64,000 nt of DNA, from the NCBI RefSeq assembly GCF_000524195.1, contig NW_020170409.1, positions 547,004 to 611,003 on the forward strand, read 5' to 3'. The stretch's first letter is position 1, and every line of letters starts with the position of its first letter. Below are positions 1 through 12,351 of this stretch, one piece after another. The notes beneath the pieces were generated by a model. The model made no database searches, had not been told where the DNA came from, and saw nothing but the letters and a program-made list of their open reading frames with translations. The stretch comes from Echinococcus granulosus (Eukaryota; Platyhelminthes; Cestoda; Cyclophyllidea; Taeniidae). The position numbers were made by a program, and so were the translations under genes.

Positions 1-2
1 AT

Positions 3-1158
3 GTCGAAGAGGATGAAAACGAGGATTCAACTGTATCGATGATAAAGGAGCTCCTGGATAGTCGCATCAGGCCAACTGTTCAGGAGGACGGTGGTGATGT
101 CATTTTCATCGTAAGTAATCTCAAATCGGAATAAGTAGCACCTCTTTGAGACCCCTCTTATCTGGTCTACTGACCATTTTGAGATAAAAGTACTATCTGA
201 TGGAATTTGGAATTCTCTGACCGGATTTAAAAAGAGCTAATTTTAAAGTATTACCACGAGGGCGTTTGCGGCCTGCGAAAAGGGCGGATGATGTCTTTAA
301 ACGGATTGATCACTAGCAGTCACGTCCTCACTTCTACAGAAACTTTCAGGTCAGTACACGACCCACACGTGAAAATAGCACTAGTACTTATAAAAGACCA
401 AGCCAATCTGATATTGTCCTTCTCATGCTTACCAAGTAAATCGGTGTTCTTCTATCGCTACACCTACAAAGTATTACATTATCTTTACAGCACAACGATG
501 GTAGAACCCTTAGACCTTTCTAAATGTGACTAAAAACGCTTTTTTGGTATGGCTGATGCGGTCGGAACTGTACCTGCCTTGCATTGGGATTGGTAGTTAA
601 GATAATCAAAATACGCTCCTTTATCGCCACGTGCTTTATAAAAGCCACAACTGCTAATATTAATGTTAATTATTAATAGGAGGCGTAAATGAATGCAGTA
701 ACAATGTTACTTTAACCAATTAAGCTATCCTAAGCTGTGACGAATCACATACTGACCTAAAATGGCGAAATTTTTGACAGTCTTTTAGTGTGGCACACTG
801 AAGAGAACCAAAACTACGAAATTATGCATTTTTCGCACGAATGTGCAGTATTCTAGTGACTGACCAATGTCTTTCTCTTTTCACCTACCCACCCGCGGGG
901 TGGATGCAGGACTTCAAAGACGGTGTGGTGTACCTGAAAATGCAGGGTTCCTGCACCAGCTGCCCCAGCTCTATAGTTACACTGAAGCACGGGGTGCAAA
1001 ACATGCTCCAATTCTACATTCCTGAAGTGGAATCCGTGGAACAGGTGGAAGACCCCGTCTCCCAGGAGGCCTTCGACAAGACTGAGGCTGCCATTTCTGC
1101 TGCCAATGAAGAGCAGGAGGGACAGTCTACTCCCACTTCCGGGAAGTTAGACCACTAG
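3..1158 (+). CDS. NFU1: NFU1 iron-sulfur cluster scaffold, C-terminal NifU domain (5' truncated by window edge)
   Basis: Two exons are visible: 3-110, cut by the window edge, and 910-1158, ending in TAG. They join in phase 0 across a GTAAGT...CAG intron (111-909). The product is the C-terminal NifU-like domain of the mitochondrial Fe-S scaffold that hands 4Fe-4S clusters to lipoate synthase and respiratory complexes. What shows this: the first exon ends in [14 protein letters not shown], and the second carries GSCTSCPSS with the cluster-binding CxxC, then [11 protein letters not shown]. These blocks are nearly identical to animal NFU1. The last 35 or so residues are an acidic, poorly conserved tail. 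The N-terminal Nfu domain and mitochondrial leader lie left of the window. The gene converges on TUBE1, whose stop is 588 bp away. The exact acceptor at 908-909 is inferred from the protein match; one residue is missing relative to vertebrates at the junction. Confidence 0.92.
111..909 (+). other. NFU1 intron
   Basis: A 799-nt intron with donor GTAAGT and acceptor GCAG. I see no other gene in it. The open frame at 288-533 has no recognisable protein similarity. Confidence 0.8.
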
Positions 1159-1746
1159 CAGTAGTCAAGCCTCCTCCCCCTGTGTATTTGTTTGGCCTAA
1201 CCTGTACGCCTCCATTGCATTCTCTTCTATTATTTACACCCACACAATCAGTTCCAGCGTACTTTTGATATTTCGTCTCCTTTTTACGTTATCGTTTGAA
1301 TAGTTATTTTGGCGCGATCCGCGCGGGACGATAGGAAGTCGAGGATTCGTCCATTTTTCGAATCGAGGCCCCAAAGTATCGGTAAAGCAGTCGAAAATAC
1401 TACACAAGTGGTCGGCGGGGTGTGTCAGTGTGTTGACTCGGTGGAACGAAGAAATTGAACTAGGAAATGGCGATCAGTGACAATTTGGAAGTCGTAGTGG
1501 GGTGAACGCTCCTATCACATGAAAGTGCGAGTTTGTGACGAGGTTTAAAGTGTGCCACCACTTCGAACGCGTTGAGCCGCGGATTACAAGCATCTAACAA
1601 TGTCCTGTAATCAGTACTTACAAAACCACTTCCCATTTAACCATCAAATAACAATACAAACTATTCACTGATATCAATCGTATCATATTGCCTTAATTTA
1701 AAAATTAGCATTATGTACAAGAACACAAATGCAGACACCATCAGTA
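1159..1746. other. convergent intergenic region, NFU1 / TUBE1
   Basis: This separates the stop codons of two genes that converge and should hold both 3' untranslated regions. I see no further gene or RNA structure. Confidence 0.6.
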
Positions 1747-3829
1747 TCAATCAGCAATTTTGATTGTCGGCACATCACCGTTCTTCCCACAACTTGATGC
1801 ATCCAGGGAATTTGGGGCATTGAAGAACTCGTAGGCACCAATAAGGTTGTTTAGGCTTTCAGCAGCGCTCTCGAGAGCAGACGATGCCTCAAAGCCGGTG
1901 ACGGCAAGGTAGTGGTGGAGATGCGCCCTCTTGCGGAACAGTATGCGCAGACGGTTGAGCACCGAGGTGAATGGCACAGCAATGGCAGTGGAATTGGAGA
2001 GCGCAAGGAGCGCCGATTGCTGACCTACCGGCGGTACCGCGCAGTGACCCACCTTCCAGCCCTCACGGTTCCATGCCACAAAACGTAATCGCTCCTGTAA
2101 TCTGTCAAAAGAGGAAAGAGGTAGTCTGAGAGAGGAGAGAGCAGGCAGCGCCTACCGATCGATATTGCGACGGAGGTCGGAGGCGAAGCCGTGGCCACGG
2201 AGGAGGAGTGAAGTCGCCAAGAAAGTGTGCTCACGTGGATTGGTGCAGATCAGCTGGTAGTCACGGGAATAGACATCCTGGTAGATCTGGTCGATGCTTA
2301 AGAGGCAATTGCAAGTCAAACTCTAGTAGAGCAGATTTGCACCAAAGCGTTCTCTTTTTGAAAATAAAAGGCGGTGAGACCTCCCCCAAAAATTAACATT
2401 TTCAATTAACCACCTTTATGCGTTTAAAAAGTGGAAACATTCATAAACAAATAACAATAACTCGGTAATGTTTGAAGACCGCTTGCAAATTTTCAGATTT
2501 AATGATGCAGGGAAGGTAAAGTCGAAAATAAAATATGAAGACGAGCACAACAACATCCAAACAGGCGTCAATGTTTGCTATTTCTTTTCGGAAAAGTAGA
2601 CACAGTTAATAAAGGAACACATCTTGCATACTTTCTCGGGGCTGAAATGCTTCTGTACGATGCAAATGGACTTTGAGCTGCGATGAGATAGTGAAGACGA
2701 GGAAAGGGAAGCAAATTCATACTTATTTCGTTTAGGTCAACATTCATCGTCCCTGGAAATCTTGCGGAGCTAAAGGTAGAAGATTAACGGACATAACTCG
2801 AATACATATAAGGGCATGTTAAACCGTCTGTAGCTGAACAAGAGATTGAAGTTGAAAAATAAGCCTCACTTGCCCCCTTTGACCGTAGCAATGTTATAAA
2901 TAACGAAAATGTCACGTTGGAAGTTTCAGCACCAACCTGGTAAGATTGAGAAGCATATTGGCAACAATGTTGTTCATTTCATCGAACGCCCTTGCCCTAC
3001 CACCGACGACACCACCTTTACCACAGATCACACTCCCTACTCCAACTTCATTTTTTTCCTTACTCACTTCCAGCTCCTTATGAATTTTGTTTACAATCTT
3101 CGCAAGAGCTTCATTTTCAACAGAAATAACACAGTCTGCCAGTTCGGTTAGCTTGGCAATGGCTAAGGCTGTGTTATATGGAGATGTGATAACGTCGTCA
3201 TTGAGGGAGGGGAAAACGGCAGTAACGATTCTGAGGCAAAACGATGGAAATGCACAGAAATGTACCTACTTGTAAACCTCTGGGAAATTATCTGCCAGCA
3301 GACCGGTTATGTAACTGCCCAACCCAGATCCCGTACCACCACCCATCGAATGAAGGATAAAGAAGCACTGAAGGCAGTCACATAGCTCGGCACTGCGCCG
3401 AACAGCTTCAACAATTTCATCGTTGTGCTTTTGTCCATGCTCATAATAGCCAACGGCCCTAGAGGTAGTTGACTGAAATTCGAATCAAACCAGTTATTTG
3501 CCGATCCGGGGAAGTCTGTGATAAGATAAGAAACGTCAAAAAGACTCCCAATTTGACTGCGAAGCAGGCTTTTTACAACACCTTCTTCCATGTCCACTAG
3601 TACTGACTGAAAGAAAAAGATGTTAACAAATAAAGACGTCTACTCGAGCTTTAATTGCTGGACCTCCTCTTGTTAGCGGTGAGTAGAAGAAGGTTTGCAT
3701 CGACTCGTTTAAACTACCTTTCTAAAATTTTAAGCTCTAAGTGTGAGTTGCTAACTTTATTCACGGCAGCATACTCCCTCAGTACCAGATCCCAAAAACG
3801 GTGACCAATTTGATTTCCGCATTGACCAA
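1747..3829 (-). CDS. TUBE1: epsilon-tubulin (first coding exon not identified)
   Basis: Epsilon-tubulin is a centriole/basal-body tubulin needed for stable triplet microtubules. Eight exons in transcript order: 3829-3756, 3721-3644, 3606-3491, 3458-3270, 3230-2937, 2769-2632, 2296-2156, 2101-1747. All phases agree, giving about 460 residues plus a short missing start; the human protein has 475. Visible motifs: GQCGNQIGHRFWDL (N-terminal nucleotide loop), VDMEEGVV, the tubulin signature GGGTGSG within HSMGGGTGSGLGS, DDVITSPYN, FDEMNNIVANMLLNLT, SARF followed by NVDLNEISMNL, and NREGWK...PPVG. The wording is that of epsilon-tubulin, not alpha or beta (no DFQTNLVPYP block). The intron 3459-3490 is only 32 nt. 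The start exon, probably under 30 coding bases ending in phase 1, should lie between 3830 and 4940 but I could not place it. The gene is divergent from CUL3. Confidence 0.94.
3459..3490 (-). other. 32-nt intron in TUBE1
   Basis: On the minus strand the codon for Trp in SANNW is split by GTTTGA...CTCTAG. Removing the 32 bases restores NNW-AVGYYEHG, which matches epsilon-tubulin. Reading through instead gives an unrelated frame. Confidence 0.85.
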
Positions 3830-4942
3830 CTAGAACACAAGAATGTCACTTTTGTGAATTCCAATGCCTTGAATGAGTATAGATTGTGGCATATCGTTGT
3901 ATTAATGGCCCTCTACCAAATAGTTACACCCATATCCGAACGCCCTAGTGACCAGTGGCCCAAAATACGGACACAAAGTCAGTTGATAATCATTGACATT
4001 GACAAAAATATATGAGAGTTTGGCCGAATTCGGAAGTTTTTGCTTCCACAATACCTCATTAAATATGGTCTTAGATAATAAATAGGACGGCTATCAGCAT
4101 TAATTGATACTAGAATCTTAGTGTAGGCATGGGATTTTCGAAAAACAACTGCAAAAATAGGGGCATTTTGAGTACTCAAATCATCAGGGCTTACTGAAAA
4201 CAAATTTGTTGTCAAGGAAAAAAAGCACAGCGCGCTAGAAAGGTAACTTACTATATCGCCTACTACGCTCAAGGAACTGCTCTGGTTGCATTTGGAGCAA
4301 TCCTTGAAATATTTTGACGCTTAGGCCTATTTATATTAATGTCTGGCTAACTTCTTGCCAAAGTTCGTTTCTTTTTTCTTTATTTATGACACAAGGGCCA
4401 TCTCCTCTCCTCAGCTGTTCCAGAACAGCTGGCGGGATATCATCATGGCTTAGAGACGAGGCTGTAGAACGAAAGTGCAACCTGCGGGAAGCATTCATCA
4501 GCGCATTTGGAAACTGTTAAGCCCAGTACAACAACATCGCCCTTTTGCCGTGGTAATTACACTCGGCATCCAACAAACAAATGACTTCTAAGGCGGGTTA
4601 CAGTTGTAGCCATGATGTGAACCATACCTTGTTTGCCCTCTGTATGCCTGTTACCTGCATTTTAATACTAATTAAAACTATTTTAACCTTTGTGTTTGAA
4701 TGGTCTCTATCGTCTGTTATAGTTCGCGGCCCTTTTGGTTTGGCACCGATTGGTAGTTACTGATTGTGGGTTTCGTTTCCTTTGCTGCATCTTTAGTACT
4801 TCTTTGTATTTACTAATTGCACTTATCTCAAGTTAAAATGATGGCGCAATAAATTGGCCGAAACTCATTCCCTTATCCGATCTTCTTTTTAACCTGTTGT
4901 GTATTTAATTTTAGTTCCTCTATCTATTGTCATTTCGTAAAA
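3830..4942. promoter_or_regulatory. divergent upstream region shared by TUBE1 and CUL3
   Basis: Two genes on opposite strands start within about 1.1 kb of each other, so this stretch should hold both promoters and the missing first TUBE1 exon. A TTTTAG acceptor-like site just before the CUL3 start (near 4912-4915) could be a 5'-UTR splice or spliced-leader addition site. No core promoter motif is convincing. Confidence 0.45.
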
Positions 4943-7900
4943 ATGACCAGTAATGGTAACACGAAAATGCGCATCAAGAGTTTTCCGGTTTCTCTCAATG
5001 AGCAACATATAAGTCAGACCTGGGAAAAGTTAAGGGCGGCTATTCTGGAGATCCAAAAGATGAATAACACTGGATTAAGTTTTGAGGAACTGTATCGGAA
5101 CGCATACACACTTGTCCTGCAAAAGCATGGTGATCTACTCTATAACGGAACTAAGCAGGTTGTAATGCAGCATATGCTACGCATTCGCGAATCAGTCGTT
5201 GAGAATCTCAACAACAAGTTTCTCTCCTTCCTGAACAGCTGCTGGAAGGACCATCAAACGGCCATGCCAATGATTCGTGACATTCTACTTTATATGGATC
5301 GTATTTACGTAATACAGAAAAAGGTGGATAATGTTTATAAAATGGGTATGGTGATGTTCTGTCAGTTTGTTGTTCGCTATGGTGTGATAAAGGAGCATCT
5401 TCAGAAAACGCTGCTTGATATGGTGAAGCGGGAGCGTCAAGGCGAGTTAATTTCCCGACCACAGATTCGTGATGCCTGCCAGATGCTCGTTCAGCTCGGG
5501 GTCGGTTCTCTGGATGTCTATCAGGAGGATTTTGAACAACCTTTCCTGCGACAAACTCGCGACTTTTACGTGGCGGAAAGCGACGCCTTTCTGGCTCAAA
5601 ATCCCTCCGCGATCCTCTACATCACCAAAGTGGAGCAACGCATAGAGGAGGAGATTGCCCGTGTTCACCACTACCTGGACGTCTCAACAGGTCCAAAGCT
5701 TGTTAAAGTGCTCGAACAGGAGCTAATCAGTCGTCACATCAACACCATCGTAAACATGGAGAACTCTGGCCTCACCTACCTCCTGGCAAATGAACGTTAT
5801 GATGACATTAAGACTATGTATAAGGTTCTCTCCCGCGTACCTGAGGGTCCCAAGGTCATGAGTCAGTGCATAAGCGCCTTTGTCCGCGAACGCGGGCAGA
5901 ACATTGTTCGTGATACGGGCAGTAGCAATCCACTGCAGTACATTCAGGATCTACTCCAGCTACGTAGTCGCTGTGACGATATTCTGATCGCTCTTGATCG
6001 CCAAGCTATCTTCCGCAGCCAGCTGAATGGGGACTTCGAGTTTTTCATTAACAGAAATCCCAAATCGGCTGAGTTTCTCTCTCTCTTTATCGACGAGAAG
6101 TTGCGACGTGGTTTCAAGGGCATGAGTGATCATGATGTAGACGTCATCTTCGATCAGTGTACCGTGCTTTTTCGCTATTTGCAGGAGAAGGACATATTTG
6201 AGCGTTACTACAAGCAACACTTGGCCAAACGTCTGTTACTGGGCAAATGCCAGTCGGACGACCAGGAGAAGAGCATGATTGCCAAACTTATGGCAGAGTG
6301 TGGTGGCCTCTTCACGAGCAAATTGGAGGGCATGTTTAAGGATATGACTGTTTCTAAGTCCCTGATGGAGGAGTTTATTCTGACCACTGCAAACTCACCG
6401 CTCAACTTGGATCTGTATGTGCGTGTGCTGACTATTGGTCTGTGGCCGACTCAAACTACAAGTCCTCGAGTATCGCTGCCCGCAGATGCCGTCGATGCTT
6501 TCAGTGTCTACTCGAAGTGAGTTTCTAGTTAAATGAGCACTTCTGAATACACATTCCGATGATGGCTTACTTCAACCAAAAAAGAACTGCGATCAGTTGT
6601 GAGTCGATAGTTTTTCCCGATAGAACCCGCACGCACTGTCGCATTTTAGATACGTGTTTGTGGTCACCAGCATTGTCGAGTATACACCAACCGAGTGTCG
6701 AAGTGTCGCGCTTGACTTCTCTAACGAATGCAGGGTGCTTCGATAGCGTGGTTTTGTTTTATGTGAGATTACTTTGTTATTTTTCCTCGTTCACTGTCGA
6801 TAATAAACGTAAAAGGTGAATGCTCTTCATAACTTATCGACTATTTATTGTTAGTATCTTGAATTTCTTATCCTCCCTCCTATTTCATTACCTGCTCGTA
6901 TTCTAATACATTCTTATCATGCAAAGATAAGTTTAAACGCCTTGCTATTAGCTGTAGTCTTGGTTACCAATGGCTTCTTTCCCTACAACGCTTACTAAGC
7001 GAAATTTGAATTAATGATGGAGCACCTTTCTATACCCTAAGGTACGTTCATGCGTATATTGTTTTAAGAATCACTTACTATAGCAATGTCAGTTCTAATT
7101 TAATGTCCCATTTTACACGGAAGTATTGGCGTGCGTTGTGATATTCGTTAGAACCACTGACGTCACTTGCTTGTTTCGCTCAATGAAAGGAGGAATAATT
7201 TACCCACTTTCCAGGGCACCTACAACGCAATTATTCCCAAAATTAATCTCGCCTTTGTTGGAAATGGCTTGTCTTAGACACGAAATTGTCCTTTTATGCA
7301 ATCTTTGCAACCTTTCGTTGCAGGTAAACTAAATGCTTTTGGCTATTGATGTGGAAATGCTAGTGTGCGCATATTCGCGACCAATCATATCTTGCTTTTG
7401 GGGTCAGGACTGTAAATTTTTTTGTCACAATTGGATCAATTACACTCATTGTGACATTTTCCGTAACTGAATTTATTTCCACCCTCAAAAAGGCGGGTAT
7501 TCCAAATGCAAACAAATGCAAAACATATTCCGGTATATTGCAGACAGACATTTGTCTTGAGAGCTTTTCATTTTCTTCCCTAGTGTAGATAGATAACATT
7601 ATTTTAAAGAGGAAAACATGCCTTAATAAAGCGTAAGCCTCTCCTTAAGTGGTTGGAGTAATGTGCGCGAATTTCGCATCAATGTGAACCCATAAAAGTG
7701 ACATTTCATTACAAAATTTATCAGTATAACCATTAAACACGAATTCCCTGTATGTACTGGGATGTCTCTGATTCGTGGGCGTTGCTACACTGGCACACAG
7801 CTTTTAGGAACGCTCTTTACAAATGTTCATAAAAGACTAATTTTCTCTCGTGATCGCTTTTCCTTTTTCAGCTTCTACTTGAGCAAGCACACCGGCCGAA

Positions 7901-10725
7901 AGATCAGTTTGCACTCGAACCTGGGCCACGCGGAGTTGCTAGCTGTCTTTAATGGGCCTGTGATCGCAAATGAGGAGACTCCATCTCAGCTCGAGGTTGT
8001 AGCCAGCCCCCTCCCTTCCTCCTCGCTTCGCTTCTCCGCCTCGTCCTCTTCGAGTGGCGCTGTCAGCGGGCTACCGGGAAGTCCTGGGGTCCCTGACCCT
8101 GTTGACAACCCCGGCACTGTCGTTACCGGCAGGACCTCCTCGAACCGGAAGTACGTCCTTCAGGTGTCCACCTTCCAGATGGTCATTCTGATGCTTTTCA
8201 ATCAGCGCAGCCGCTACACCTTCGGGGAGTTGCTTGCGGAGTCGGGCATCCCTGAACGTGACCTAATGCGCAATCTGACGGCGCTGTGTCTGAGTAAATC
8301 TACCCAGCGCATCCTCTGCAAGGAGCCCAAGAGCAAGGAGATTGAGCCCACTGATGTCTTCTCTGTCAATAACTCGTTTTTCTCACGTCACTACAAGATT
8401 AAGGTGGGCCATTTCCCTTTATCGTACCTCATCTTACTTTGAGCTCTTCAATGTCACGCAACTTAACTGCTGACGATTCAAGGTCGTGGCGATTGCGATT
8501 GTAGTATTATCCTGCATACCGATTGCGTACTGTGTGGATGAGTGATAAGCGCCACCAGTGTGAAAATACAAACGAGAATATAGGAAAAGTAGGATTTCTA
8601 CCTTGCCACGTTCAACACAGAAAAATCTAACTTGTTGTCCGCCGAGGGAAGCTGTACTACGATATAGGTGGTTTTACGTTATTTTAATTGTGGTTTGTTC
8701 CTTACGGGTGTGGGATTGCAAAAAAAAAACGAGTTCCCATATTGGTGTTTTCATTGGGGAAACCTTTAACCAAACTACTTGAAAAGGCAGTTATGCTTAC
8801 TTTGGCATATAAGAACGTGGTTTTTAGTGAGGCTTCGCATAGTCTATTTCAATTTTTTTTTCTCAGAGGATTAAGTACATTTACTGGCCTCTTTCTAACG
8901 ATGGAAGTGTTTAGCTACAACCTACAACGGATTGGATGTAGGATGTATTTTATTCTCAATCACACATTCTCAGGCTCGCAAACATACTCGTTGGTTTACT
9001 TATTTGTTCTGACCACCTTTTTCAATTGCGGGTCTGTTTGCGGGCATTTTTTTGAAGAGATGCTATCTTCACTTTCCCACAATGTAAATGAATAACCAAG
9101 TGGCACTAGTTTTGGCTTGACAGTAAAAGCAAGGGGATCGGTGATGTCAAAGAATTGATGGCAATAACAAAATTCGGGTTTCAAAGGATATAATTTTCAA
9201 CCGAAGAGTAAGAAAGAGCTTTGGGTTTACCATGGATGTATAGAAACGGACAGATCGCTGAGGTTGATTCGGAAAAGCTGAGGCGTTCAAGTCGTCACTG
9301 AAAACGTCCTTGAAGTAAGTACTCAGGCTCTACTGAACCAAACAAAATAATTTCTAATGATGTAAGAAAGAGGAAAAAATTGCAGGCTTCTGCTGAAGCA
9401 AAATGAGGCACACAATAGGGTCGCTCATGAATGCATGGTTGCCATGCAAAAGTTTTACCGTTACAAATAGGAATTTGTAATTAGCGAGCGAGAGACAGCA
9501 GCCAATGCTTGGAAATTTGTAATGATCGATGGGTTTTTTTACTATTGAAGTAAAAGAGATTGTAGCGTTTTCGAAAAAAGCGCTTGAGAAGTAAGCTCTT
9601 GTAGCTTAGTAGGAATGGAGATTAGTGGTGCCACATGGAGAGAATTGGGAGTGGAATGGCTACAAATTTCGAGAGCGTGGAATACGAGATGGTGCTGTGC
9701 CGCGTTGCAGGTGTACATTTCTTTGGTAAAGCTCTTTCTGTTTTTTTTTAAGTCAGAACGGAAACCTGTAAAGCGGTAAAAGGTTACAAACCCCAATCAA
9801 GCCGTTTCTCGTTCATCCAATTTTTTCATTGAAAATAAAAAAGTGCACAAAGATGGTCTCCACATATTGAACGTTTAATTGGCCAAGCGCGACAAAATTC
9901 GCCCTCGGCAGAACGGGGTTTCCCAGATGGAGAGCAGTAAACTGCGTTAATTTATGGTTCTAAGTGGTCTTCTCAAGCACTTGTGTTTTCATCTGGAGGC
10001 GTAAAAGAGGCCTAGGTACCTGTGTCTACTCCTACTATTGACGGCTGAAAGAGTGAGAAGGGCCTGAAAGCGACACTGTTGGCGTGTTACGCTAAAACCT
10101 TCCTTCCACCAAACAGAAACTTGTAGCTGAAGCTTGAGCAATAGTACTTGGGGATCGGTGACAATTTCTACGGTTGATAACCGATTACACTGAATACTGT
10201 CCTAAAAGGTTTGGGTTTGAAACTAAAGTTGATGTAGGATGGTCTCCGCATGAGGGCGGTCACGTTTTTTACTGTTTAGTAGTACAACTTTATTAGGACA
10301 AAAAGTATCCACGCTGAATTTTCATTTGACATTCTGGTAGCAAGCGCATTCAAGCTTTGGCACCTGTGGATAGCTCTACACAATTTCCAGATCATGAATG
10401 AATGAAGGGGAGTTGTTATGCCCCAAGTTGCATCGCATTGCAGGTGCAGAACATGTCGGTGCGCGAGAGCGAACCGGAGCGCCAAGAGACGCGCACGCGA
10501 GTGGACGAGAACCGCCGCTATGTGATCGAGGCGACCATAGTGCGGGTGATGAAGATGCGCAAGACCATGGAGCACAACCAGTTGCTGGCCGAGGTGATGG
10601 AGCACCTCAAGTCGCGCTTTCGCCCTACCCCGCTGGCTATCAAGCAGCGCATCGAGGCTCTCATTGATCGTGAGTTCATCGCACGCTCCGAAACCGACCG
10701 CAAAGTGTACAAATACCTCGCATGA
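4943..10725 (+). CDS. CUL3: cullin-3, scaffold of BTB-type ubiquitin ligases
   Basis: Three coding exons (4943-6516, 7872-8403, 10444-10725) give 795 residues; human CUL3 has 768. Cullin-3 holds BTB substrate adaptors at its N-terminus and RBX1-E2 at its C-terminus. Visible: [13 protein letters not shown] and [12 protein letters not shown] at the start (BTB/3-box side), the helical cullin repeats, [14 protein letters not shown] and [14 protein letters not shown] of the cullin-homology domain, LQVSTFQM, and the C-terminal winged helix. The neddylation site is conserved as IVRVMK, Lys 739, and the protein ends in DRKVYKYLA, as in other cullin-3s. The start ATG sits in the context AAAAATGACC and aligns with the family N-terminus. 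The unusual part is a Ser/Pro/Gly-rich insertion, about residues 557-615, where vertebrates have a much shorter loop. Introns are 1.36 and 2.04 kb with GTGAGT and GTGGGC donors. Confidence 0.97.
6517..7871 (+). other. CUL3 intron 1
   Basis: Donor GTGAGT, acceptor TTTTTCAG; it splits an Asn codon before [11 protein letters not shown] see no other gene in it. Confidence 0.8.
8404..10443 (+). other. CUL3 intron 2
   Basis: Donor GTGGGC, acceptor ATTGCAG. A T-rich open frame at 8688-9095 (135 residues, hydrophobic) has no recognisable family and looks like chance. No gene seen. Confidence 0.75.
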
Positions 10726-12351
10726 GGCTGCGCCAGTTCCCCCTCTTTGGTTTCTCTCTTTCCTTCCTTTCCGTCGCCCCGATCGCCAGTCACATTGTCA
10801 CATTATCCACCTCTACCGTGTACATATTCTCTGCAACCACTGCTGATGATGCTGCCACCACCGCCACATCGAAACCTTTGTTGTAGTAGCTTATTTTACT
10901 CTTCACCCCTACCTTGCTCGCCTACCCGCGCCTCCGATTGCTCCTACGGCAGGAAAACGGTCCTTGTTCATTGCTTGGGGGGTGATCGTGTTCGCAGGTG
11001 ACCGTCTCGGGAGTGGGCCCTTCTGCTCTTGCTCTCCATCTCTTCCTCTCACTGGCTTTTTTTTCTGACACGAATACGATTTCATTTGTATGTGCGGGGT
11101 TTGTGTGCTTATGGGATGCTGTGGAGCTTTATTTTTAAAGCCAAAATAACTTCTTTTAACTGTCTTAGCCTAAATTTATGCCTTTCGGATGGGTGAAGCT
11201 GCTAGTCGTTGACCGGTAACGGCGGTTGTGCAGCTTAGTAAGCTTTGTGTTGCATGTGCTTTGAAACCCATTTGATTTGTTAGATGAAGTTCACGGTAAT
11301 TTTCTGATCTGGAATCTTTCTCATGGTAGGTGGTATTGACAATAATTTTATGTTCTAGGAGGGTTTTTCAGACAGTCGAGTTGCTTTATCGTGATTTTGG
11401 TCTGTGTCCGCAAATTACGCAAGGCACGGAAGGGATGGTGTGTATTTGGATGGTTGAATTCAATTTTCTTAAGCTACTTTTATTTCCTAGGGAAGAGGCA
11501 TTTTCTGATTGTTAGAGCTTCATTCACAGTACCGTTATCTCGTTGTGGTCCCTGTTGGGACTTCGAAGTGGCCACTGTTTGTATTGCAGGGCCAGAGACT
11601 CCCTCGGAGAGGAAAGAGAGCAAAGTGCTCGCGCAGAATGTGTATATTAGACATAAAGTGGGACTTGGGGCTACTGACACAGCTCAGATGTTAGCCCACC
11701 CGGCGAAGATGCGATGGCAGAGCCCCTAAGTGATCCCTATGCCGAAACCGAGAGTTAAACGAATAACCAACCCATCACAGCATTGCCTTTATTTCCCATT
11801 TGCAAAGCTCAAGTGAAGTTAAAGTTAATGCAGGGCTGTTATTCTAAGGTTTTCTTAGTTCCAATTTTATTTTTGCCTAACCGAAGATTTAGAGCGGCTG
11901 GTGGGTTACAAATTTTTGCATGAATTTTTTTTTGCAGACCACATCAAGTAGGCGTGACAGTCCGAGTTTCTTATCTGAGCCTGGTGACACGAATGTGTCA
12001 CACGTGTTCTTTATCAGTTTTTGGTAACCGTGATCGTGCCAAATCGCGTCACAAACAGCTTATTTTGAAATTAGACCAAAAAAGTGCGAAGTATTCCTCG
12101 TCCGGGGGCATCGACATCTTATAGCTTTGAGTAGCAGCAGCAGCAGTTGAATTGGTCAGAACAGATGGGTACCGCTTGGCATCACATTAGAACACTAAAG
12201 CATCTGGACCGTGGTGAGAGATCTTTCGAAACGGCCTGATACCGAATGTGTTTGAAAGTTGTCTCTGGCGTCGGCCAGACGTTGGAAGCGCTGCCATCCA
12301 ATTGTTTGCTGAGGCGTTCGCATCGATTTTCTCGTTTGGTGGTGTGCGGAC
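10726..12351. other. CUL3 3' region and spacer before the channel gene
   Basis: A pyrimidine-rich stretch just after the CUL3 stop is probably 3' UTR. I could not place a confident polyadenylation signal. A short CAG run is at 12132-12146, and one member of a diverged repeat pair lies at about 11990-12115. Confidence 0.5.
12132..12146. repeat. short CAG trinucleotide repeat
   Basis: About five CAG units, non-coding, about 200 bp upstream of the channel start codon. Confidence 0.8.

Noticed and set aside
8688..9095. 135-codon hydrophobic frame in CUL3 intron 2
   Set aside because: T-rich sequence gives long Phe/Leu-rich frames by chance. There is no Met context, domain or splice context.
10398..10667. 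Alternative frames over CUL3 exon 3 (also 10276-10605 and 10518-10793 on the minus strand)
   Set aside because: They are shadows of the conserved cullin C-terminus, which is read in one frame only.
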